The notes below the pieces were generated by a model. It was given only the letters and a program-made list of their open reading frames with translations, was not told the origin of the DNA and did not search any database. From Chitinophagaceae bacterium (lineage in GTDB: Bacteria; Bacteroidota; Bacteroidia; Chitinophagales; Chitinophagaceae): a stretch of DNA of 27,005 bases. Both the position numbers and the translations under genes were made by a program. The stretch lies in NCBI GenBank assembly GCA_016721085.1, contig JADKJI010000051.1, forward strand, positions 1 through 27,005. The letters run 5' to 3'. Positions 19,520 to 27,005 of the stretch are shown here, in pieces; the stretch's first letter is position 1; each line of letters starts with the position of its first letter.

Positions 19520-21954
19520 TTATCCGATTTGTTTGCGCTTAGTTTCAGTTAAAATATCAGAATGAATTATGGGTGATTTTGGCGGCAAGAAAGCAGAAGA
19601 ATGTAAAGCCAGCATGACTGGAGCCTGATAAAGGATATACGCCATATGGGCGGCATCCTTCCCCCAAATTATTCCATTTTTATCAATTGATGATGGTTCA
19701 TTTATTAATGAATCAATATTGATCGCTGTTTGGGAATTTATATGCGCCCAATCTAATTCGTTCCATGATTTAAGGGAAGGAGATGCAGGAGGTGGAATCA
19801 AAAGATTTTGATCGTCCAGTCCAAAACGTGCTTCCCCCAAACGTTCCTGAAAGACAAAAAACCAACCGGCATCCTTATCATCACCGCCAGCAGATTCCAC
19901 TGTCAAATCAAAGCCTACAATATTAATGTCCGGTTCAATAAGAAATTTACTGATTGGAAATTTAAAGTTAATCGGGTCATCGCTTTGGACTATCCTACGT
20001 TTCTTTTGGCCTTTTTTCTTATAATACTCTGCTCTTTGAGCAAAAATTATTACGTTAGGGAATTTGCGAAATAAATCACCTCTGAAAATTAAAACAAGCC
20101 CCGGTTCTATAGAATTAATGGCCTCATGCTGCCCCAGTTGTTTAGTCCAGGTGTCCATAAATGCGATATCTGCTAATTCAACACCATCGCTTGGTTCCGG
20201 TTGAATATAGTCGCGCGGATTCCAAAATTGCCTAAAACAACTTCCCATTTGATCAGTTGGAAATCCGCGCCATAGCAGTTCACGTGCCATCTCATGGTTC
20301 AATCCAGCCATAAATGCCTCAATAAATTGTTGATTAGGTTCCATAATGGCCACCATATTATTGGGGAACTCAGAAACTCCCGGTATCAGGTATTCAATCG
20401 ACAGTGATTTCAGAAAATCAGACATAGGATATGGGAAAACAGGTGCTACCATAATTGGTTTTACAAAATCGAGGACAACATCTTGCAAAGGCATCGCTGA
20501 AGGATGCGGTTACCCAATGTTTGTTCAGGTTGTATCGCACTTATAAGATTAGGAGCTCCATCAATATTGACATTGTTATTATTGATTAATGATCCTGTTT
20601 TCCATGGCAAGGAAGTATTTAGTGGTATATATGAGCTTAATCTTGCTGCAATTGGTTTTTCTTCATCACTTAGTTCCGAGACCTGAAAATCAGATGAATT
20701 TACAAAATTAAATTTTGGTGGATTTATTGTTGCACCTGCCACTAGCGATGTTATTGAGCTATCTAATTGCTCTACCAGCCCATTTCTGAAATTGGAGGGT
20801 GTGACAAAAGAATGCATTATTTGTTTTGATGCTTTTATTGCTACTTTCCCACCAGGGCGTGTTTTTTAAATGCTGAATCAAAACCTGCCGGACTTATTTT
20901 GGCATTTTTTACTTGAAATGCGACAGTCTCGGTAGCAGAGGCCAATATCTTTTATGTACCAATTGGGTAAGTGAGTAACATTCAGTAAAGGTGCGAGGTG
21001 CAATGTGTTTTCCTAATATTTTTCTATTGACTTCTATCACTAGTTGTGCTTGTCGCATCAGTTGATTTGCTGCTAAAATGGAACCTACCTGTCCCCAGCC
21101 AAAGATCCGTTTTCATTCAAACCAACGGTTAAATCACTGATATCCAGGGAAGGTAATTTTAGGTTTTCCCCTGGCAATACCTGTAATCGTCGGGCAAGTT
21201 TCTCAAAATCACCTTCACTTGTGGCAAATGACCAGGAATAATAGAAAGGGTGTATTGTATCATTTATCAATGTTATCGGTTCAAGCATACTTAAGATACC
21301 ATCATAAGGATCAACAACACCCAACCCCGCATTTTGCCCAGACTTATAATAGGGAACCAAAAAAGCAAAATATTTTGTATTTGACTCCAGGTGGCGTGGA
21401 CTCCAAATACGCGAATATGCTAAATCAGGATTGATATTCAAGAGATCATCAACTTCTTTACTTATGATATCGGCATTATCCGTATTCATCGCATTCAATG
21501 TTGAATTGATGTGTACATGTGCCCAAGCCCAAGCCTGTTCTAAAGGAATATTAATTACCTGATGTAATGTAATTGATGGCAAGGCGCCCACCACAGGGGT
21601 ATTCAAAGTAAATTCATCTTCTTTTAGAACGAGCAAAAACATCCAAGGACACAAACGATCATTTGATGGCAAGGCAGGTGAAAAACGCCAGGGCAGTTCT
21701 TCATCATAAAATTCAATGCAGGGCAGATAATTCGGCTCAAAATCTGAACTCCCATTTTGAGGTGTTACCTTGATAACCAGGTTGGGATTAAAACCTGCCA
21801 CATCGCCAGGTCCGAGAAGACAAACCCCTTTGGAATGTGTCTCCTGAATAACACCATTGTTATCAGTAACTGTTACTTTTACCTTGACCACCGCTCGATC
21901 TCTGTTGGGATCTATGTTTGGTTCTATCTTATTACCCAACCCCGTCGTAGCCAT
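19520..21954 (-). CDS. Uncharacterised 'GPGDV / AGLNHEMARELLWR' protein of about 810 aa (about four indels)
   Basis: The start at 21954 (MATTGLGNKIEPN) lies 22 bp after the DUF6603 stop. The N-terminal half shows VCLLGPGDVAGFNPNLVIKV (44-63), FEPNYLPCIEFYDEELPWRF (72-91) and LCPWMFLLVL. It continues through KYFAFLVPYYKSGQNAGLG and SWSFATSEGDFEKLARRL. Single-base corrections near 21105, 20955, 20870 and 20493 join it to WGQVGSILAANQLMRQAQLV, then KPIMVAPVFPYPMSDFL, FIEAFMAGLNHEMARELLWR followed by GFPTDQMGSCFRQFWNP, and SIEPGLVLIFRGDLFRKFP. These blocks belong to an uncharacterised family that I recall beside DUF6603 genes. There is no signal peptide and no recognised enzyme motif. It ends 2 bp before the giant gene begins, which suggests translational coupling. 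Confidence 0.8.
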
Positions 21955-21976
21955 GGCAAAAATGTATATGATGCAT

Positions 21977-24900
21977 TCATAGTGAGGCAGAATTTTCGTT
22001 TATAATGGGGGGTGTCAAGCTTACTGAATTATAGAAAGGAATGATAATGAGCTCGCCTTCTTTATCAGGATATGCCTCGAGGATATTTTTCAGCTGCTCC
22101 TTCGCCGTTCGGTTTTCGTAAGGCGGCACATCGGCATATTTTGACAAATCGCTAGCGTTTACAATTTGAAATTGTTCTTCAATCAAGGGTACTTGCAGAT
22201 GGGCAACTGTCAACCTGGCTTTATTGCTTTTAGCTAAAGTTGATCTGCCAACCGCACTGTCGCGGCTCAATGAATCTAAATGAAAAGAAATCGGTCTTGA
22301 AACTTTGGAAGTCGATCTGGGCCATCGATCAAAATTAAGTCACTAGGTAATGCTGCTTGGTATAAATACCAGTCTTAGTTGCATCACCTCCTAAAAATTT
22401 AGCGCCGCTAGGATAATCTTCAAAACTCTTCTCTGATATTTTAGCTGTCTCACCGAGTACTTTATACTGTGAAGGCGCGAAGTAATCATGTACATCCTCT
22501 ATTTTTGCGGTACATCTCCAACCGATATTTCTTTAATTTCAAACCAATTTGGCCCATCGACACCTTGGTTGCCATACCGTTCCAATAAGGTTCTTAGGGG
22601 TGCAAGTTGTTGGCTGATCTGGATAGAACCACCAGGATTGATCACCAAAGCATCGGTGGGGTTTAAAACCCTTATTTGCACAAGTTCAATGCGCCCTGTA
22701 GGCAATATAGCTTTCCAATTGCTTACATTTTCTATTTCCATTTTGAGGCAATTCCAGCACATTGACATTGGGAAGCGATATTTCTTCGCGTGGTTCACCA
22801 AAAGTTTTATGGAAGTCAAAATCAAACTCAATACCTAAAATTTTTATTGCTCCGGAACCGGATACATTCCATTGTTTCGGTCCATCTACGTGTAACTTTA
22901 CAGCTATACTAGCCTTTTCTTTTCCATTTTTCATCAGGGCAAACGCTAGAGCCGTGTCGAACTCAAAATAGAAAGGGTTAAACTGGAACAGGGCATCAAA
23001 CCCCACAGATCCTATAGCAGAATAGTTGCCTTTATTGAACACAGCATCTACTTTTGCACCTAATTGGACAGTATTGGAGGTAATGGCAAAGTATGACTCA
23101 AACCGAACCTTAGCTTTCTCCGTATCTAGTAAGTTAATCGAAATACGTTTTAAAATTGGCAAGGCGAGTGGGGGTGGTTGGAATCCAGGATGAAAACCAC
23201 CCAAACTTAGCAGAAAGTTAGGATTATCGCCATATTTAAGCCGGAAAGCCATATCACCATCCAATGTATAATTGAGCAGTCGAGAACCTTCAATACTTGC
23301 ATCAATAGTGATAAACTTCTTCTCTTGGTCGAAAGTGCCCACAAAATTGATCACTAAAACCAATATTTCCGTATTAGCACCTTCAGTTGGCAATATGCAA
23401 TCCATCACACCTATTATTGCTACATTGACAGGGCTGGGCACCTCAATAAACAATCCCATTTTTACATTTAAAAAAGCCTTGGCGCCTCCCCATCCGATAA
23501 TCAGCATAGGGCCAAATACAAAGCGATCTTGTTCAATAGGAAAAGCGGCTTCAAGATCGGATAAAATCAGGTTGATATTATCCACAGGATTCTGTGGAAA
23601 CAGCAGCCGATCGTTCATACCTGTTTTGACACCATCGCGCAATACATCCAATTTCATGGTGCGGTGCAAAGCCAGCAATCCACCGATACCCTCCAGTGTG
23701 AAGCCCAACCCCAATTGTATGGGGGTGAAACCATCTGCCATAATAACCAGCAGCAGCGCATATCCTTCTTTATCGCCAGGTAGTTTGGTATTGATGATAG
23801 CAATAGCTGTAAAATTGACCTTGTCTGCAAAATTCAGACTGACAACACCGGCATAGCGGTTTTCGCCAATGTAGAGGTAGCCACCGCCGGTGAATTTATT
23901 GGCGTCGATGGAGAGGGCGATGGAATCTGGGAATTTGAATCGAGGCTTCAAATCTATCCCTTTTCATATTACCCGAATAGTCAGAAGGAAGGGTGATGAG
24001 GCTCAAACCGACATCATTTATGGTCAAGGTTATTGCCTTGGAATTGAACAATCAATTTCAGTCCTATACTAAAATTCAGACCTGATTCTGAGTCAACTTT
24101 CAGTTTCCATTTAAAATTCTCAAGTGTGAGAAAATCAAAAAAAGTCTTAGGCTTTGTTAATGTATATTCTAATCCAACTCCACCTCGAAAATGTATTCCC
24201 TTTTTTTTCGTCCAACCAATTTGAATATCGAAATTGGAAGAAATACCCTTTTGCGGTAAAATTTTTGAAAGGAACCCATCAGATTTACTAGATTTGATAT
24301 TAAAATTATTGTTTCTTAATGAAAGGTATCCACCATAATCAAACTCTGACTGAGAATATGACAGAAATGTTTCTAATAATAGATTGCCGATTAATAACTT
24401 TTTATTATCACTTTCCGCAGCATTTGAATTCAAACTAATTAGCCTTGACAAAAAGGCCGCAATCTTAAAACTAGGGTCCGTATTTTGAAATATATCAATT
24501 CCACCATCATGAATTGTAAGAACATTTATGCTGCCAGTTAATGAGGAGGCAATCAACCACGATTCATGTAACCAAACTTCATTATAAGTCCCAAAGGGAA
24601 GAATATGTATCCCTTCCTTACCATCTTCTTTGGATGAAATCATACAAGAAATCCCAAATGCTGCATTAATTTTTTGGCCTTGGGCAATCGTGAGCGTTAG
24701 TATGTTTTGAAAGGACTTATTTGACAAGTCACTGCCGTAATCCCGACCAATGTCGAGTGGAGAAATACCATAGTCGGCATCTATATTCAATGACCTAAAT
24801 AAAGACACCAAACGTGGAAATAGTTTTTCGGAAATATTGATCGCCTCAACTCTGGAATTTATCCCATCCGGAAAATAAATATCTTTAAACTTATTAAAAG

Positions 24901-25450
24901 GGTTTTTCAAAAAATCAATCAGATTGTCATAACTCATTTCAACCAAGAGGGAACTCTGTCTTACCAATTGGCCATTTGTATCACTTGTTACATAATCGAT
25001 TTTTTTCCACTTATTAGGAGGAGGTATTACTTCTAAAACTACAAAAATGTTATAAACTGTTGGGTGCCACAATAACAAGTATTCAAAAAACAGAGAATCA
25101 AACAATTCTTTTGGGAAACTAGAAAAATCTTCACCTGTTGTGTTTAATTTATCTTTTATTTCATCCAATTTATCGGCTAATTTAGCCAATTCACTAAAAA
25201 AATTAATAATATTTTCAACATCCGAAAAATCAATATCTCTCCAATCTTTAAATGAATCCGCTATATCAATTGCATCGTTGATTATTGCTTGAATATCACT
25301 GATTGGCAAATTAGTAATTGCCTCAATTCTCCAACCTAATGATGCAAATATCTTATTTTTTAAAACATAGGTATCTTCAGCCCCGGCAAACAGAGGAGAT
25401 AAAAAGACAGTTAATTCGCTGATAATCGAATTTATAAATTGTTTATTCAT
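21977..25450 (-). CDS. DUF6603 domain protein of about 1,158 aa (about six indels)
   Basis: The C-terminal two-thirds match DUF6603 proteins. Visible blocks are SIALSIDANKFTGGGYLYIG, LGLGFTLEGIGGLLALHRTM, DRLLFPQNPVDNINLILSDL, FVFGPMLIIGWGGAKAF and LSLGGFHPGFQPPPLALP. A C-terminal block follows with NWKAILPTGRIELVQIRVLN, PGGSIQISQQLAPLRTLLER, IEDVHDYFAPSQYKVL and LSRDSAVGRSTLAKSNKARL. The first 480 or so residues are helix-rich and not recognised. Single-base corrections near 24035, 23962, 22742, 22501, 22362 and 22303 join the segments. The core looks beta-rich with alternating hydrophobic residues. The molecular function of DUF6603 is unknown to me. The start overlaps the metallophosphatase stop by 8 bp, so translation is probably coupled. 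Confidence 0.85.
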
Positions 25451-27005
25451 TTGCCGGATTTAAAGGTGGATAAATTAATTTGTTATTAGCATCTTTAGGC
25501 GCAGTTCTTAAATCCACTACTGCGGTTGTTGGTTTCAACTTAAATTCGTAACTTCCATTCTCCTGCTCTTCAAGTTTCCAGGCATATAATCGATGATTTA
25601 CAATTAGATCCAGCATATTAATATTATCATTTGTGTTAAAAGTTACCTAGCCAAAGTTTGGCTGCTGCATATACCTTTTTATCTACAACTGAAATGAGAT
25701 TTGGTTGTTTTGAGTCTTCGAGCAAAAAATTGTTGTAAGATATATGTGGCATTAAACGCTACATAATGAATCAATAGCTCTTCTGATTTTGTAATTATAA
25801 TTGGAGTTTTTACATTTGTGTCATAGCTCTTCGATATATCTACTCTGTATTCCCATCCAATAGGATCATTGTTTGTTGGGGCTGGCCCGTCGAAATCAAA
25901 CTCTTTGGAAAGGTTCTCAGATGCTTTTATTAATGCTTCAAATGCGTCTCTGTCAGTATCAAAATCTTTACCTTTTTCTATTATTACCTTAATAATGTTG
26001 TATAATAATTCTGTTACAGATTTTACTGTTTCCCAATCTGAATCATTTTTAGAAAAAATAAATCCATCTTTTATATTAGATTCAACTATCCAACTATCTA
26101 ATTGGCTGTTAGGGTCATTTTCAAACCCAATTGTTCCAATTATTTTATGCTGTTCTATGATATCATCATCCGTTTCGTCGATCCAACTACGCCCCATTTT
26201 TCTAACACCACCTAAGCTTAAAAAATTACTTCCATCAGAGCCCAAATTCTGCATTATAGAAGATAGTGGCGAAATGTTTTTAGAGGCACTAGCGGTAAGC
26301 TGAGCAATAGTAATATTTGCTGATGATGGTGAGGAGGCATAAGGTTTGGCCCCAATACTGCATGCGTGCAGTGTAACCATAATGTACATCGCCGGATAAA
26401 AATACAAATTTTCCATTATTTTTATAATTCGCTAACTTACTGAAAAGTCTTTCGTAGGCATTACCAGATAAAGCCCACGCTTCCCCATCAAATGTTTCTC
26501 TTAAATAATCTCCAATTTCTTTGCTATATTTGCTTTTCTGTATATTATCAATCAAAAATTCATCGAATCCAATGTCATCCAAATTAATAATGTCTGGCGC
26601 CTTAACCCATATTTTTTTTTTTGAGTTTTTCACTTAATTTTTAAAAATATTATCAGTAAAAGATTTATTAAATAACTATAGTTGCTGGAATGCCTTTCTT
26701 ATCTAAGAGCATTAGATTTTTATAAACATAATCTTCAAAGCCGGGCACACCTATTACGGGTGAAGGCATTAAGATTATGGTTAATCCTCTTGGAAGATTA
26801 GGAGAACTGTTAAATGTATCTTTTAAATATTGTTTAGTAATTAAATTTGGGAAAAGAAATTCATTTGTTGAAGTGTCTCTTTCAAAAGATCTCTTTGTTC
26901 TTGTATCTATGCCAAAAATATCCCAAGTGCTTTGCGCAGGGCTTATTACAAAAGACCAATCAAGGTAGCCCTCAGAAGCAGGAATACTCAATAGATCATT
27001 ATATC
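25443..27005 (-). CDS. PhoD-like metallophosphatase-type protein, 3' part (about six indels)
   Basis: The gene enters from the right edge in frame. It shows LDWSFVISPAQSTWDIFGID and DTRTKRSFERDT, then a long block leading to FDGEAWALSGNAYERLFSKL and FVFLSGDVHYGYTARMQYWG. The GDVH motif is the metal-ligand signature of the calcineurin-like/PhoD superfamily, and 'IDTRTKR' and 'EAWALSxxAYExL' also fit PhoD-like proteins. Corrections near 26670, 26636, 26600, 26347, 25682 and 25643 carry the frame through GAKPYASSPSSANITIAQLT and WEYRVDISKSYD to TAPKDANNKLIYPPLNPANE, with a stop at 25443-25445. The N-terminal metal ligands lie outside the window, so activity cannot be judged. It is the most upstream gene of the operon seen here and overlaps the DUF6603 start. 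It may hydrolyse phosphoesters or act as a structural relative; the substrate is unknown. Confidence 0.75.

Noticed and set aside
23272..23856. A 194-codon open frame on the plus strand
   Set aside because: It is antisense to the DUF6603 core, whose minus-strand reading has strong conserved motifs. The plus reading has Ser/Pro/Asn-rich composition typical of a shadow.
25869..26303. A 144-codon open frame on the plus strand
   Set aside because: Antisense shadow of the PhoD-like gene; no motif of its own.
9242..27005. Phage tail or contractile injection system
   Set aside because: Large proteins in an operon suggest it, but I see no sheath, tube, spike, LysM or AAA+ motif, and DUF6603 and PhoD-like proteins are not known parts of such machines to me.
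9242..27005. Programmed frameshifting or recoding as the cause of the many breaks
   Set aside because: The breaks occur in unrelated genes including murA, fall at ordinary homopolymers, and need corrections of both signs. Sequencing error is simpler.

Overview
The window comes from a Bacteroidota genome (Cytophagia/Sphingobacteriia-like, AT-rich). The evidence is a GlmS-DUF4290-MurA core, a secreted pectate lyase with a C-terminal type IX secretion (T9SS) sorting domain, and a Bacteroidota-style -7 promoter element. Many reading frames are broken by single-base indels, mostly in short homopolymers, and the essential murA is among them. The conserved protein sequence resumes in another frame each time, so I read most of these as sequencing or assembly errors. 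I annotate reconstructed genes spanning the breaks.

Region 1 (1-3400, + strand) is housekeeping: the 3' part of glmS, a DUF4290 gene, and murA. The 534 bp before murA hold a REP-like palindrome pair and possibly a short outer-membrane-protein fragment. Region 2 (3405-6481) is a divergent pair. One gene encodes a secreted PL1-like pectate lyase. The other encodes a membrane-anchored regulator with a signal peptide, a CBM9-like periplasmic domain, one membrane helix and a cytoplasmic AraC-type DNA-binding domain. It probably senses a sugar or oligosaccharide and controls the lyase. Region 3 (6482-9241) is accessory: a two-gene module (a small PLD-like protein and a multi-pass membrane protein), an AT-rich stretch with no intact gene, and a decayed C-terminal piece of a type I restriction HsdR subunit.

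Region 4 (9242 to the right edge, all on the - strand, about 17.8 kb) is the most interesting part. It is one tightly packed operon, read right to left. Its genes are a PhoD-like metallophosphatase-type protein (cut by the window edge), a DUF6603 protein (8-bp overlap), a protein of about 810 aa (22-bp gap), a giant protein of about 2,770 aa (1-bp gap) and a protein of about 646 aa (24-bp gap). Apart from the first two, I know no named family for them. Each carries strong motifs that I recognise from uncharacterised proteins in other bacteria: LLPVRLETRY, GRQPYGVLP, DEWTEVIP, GPGDV, AGLNHEMARELLWRGFPTDQ and WMLTRQWQFGEF. None of the starts visible here encodes an obvious signal peptide. The tight spacing suggests that the five products work together, perhaps as a large cytoplasmic assembly, but the function is unknown. 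In the giant protein, two motifs that I remember as close neighbours are separated by about 1,000 residues of largely helical, coiled-coil-like sequence.
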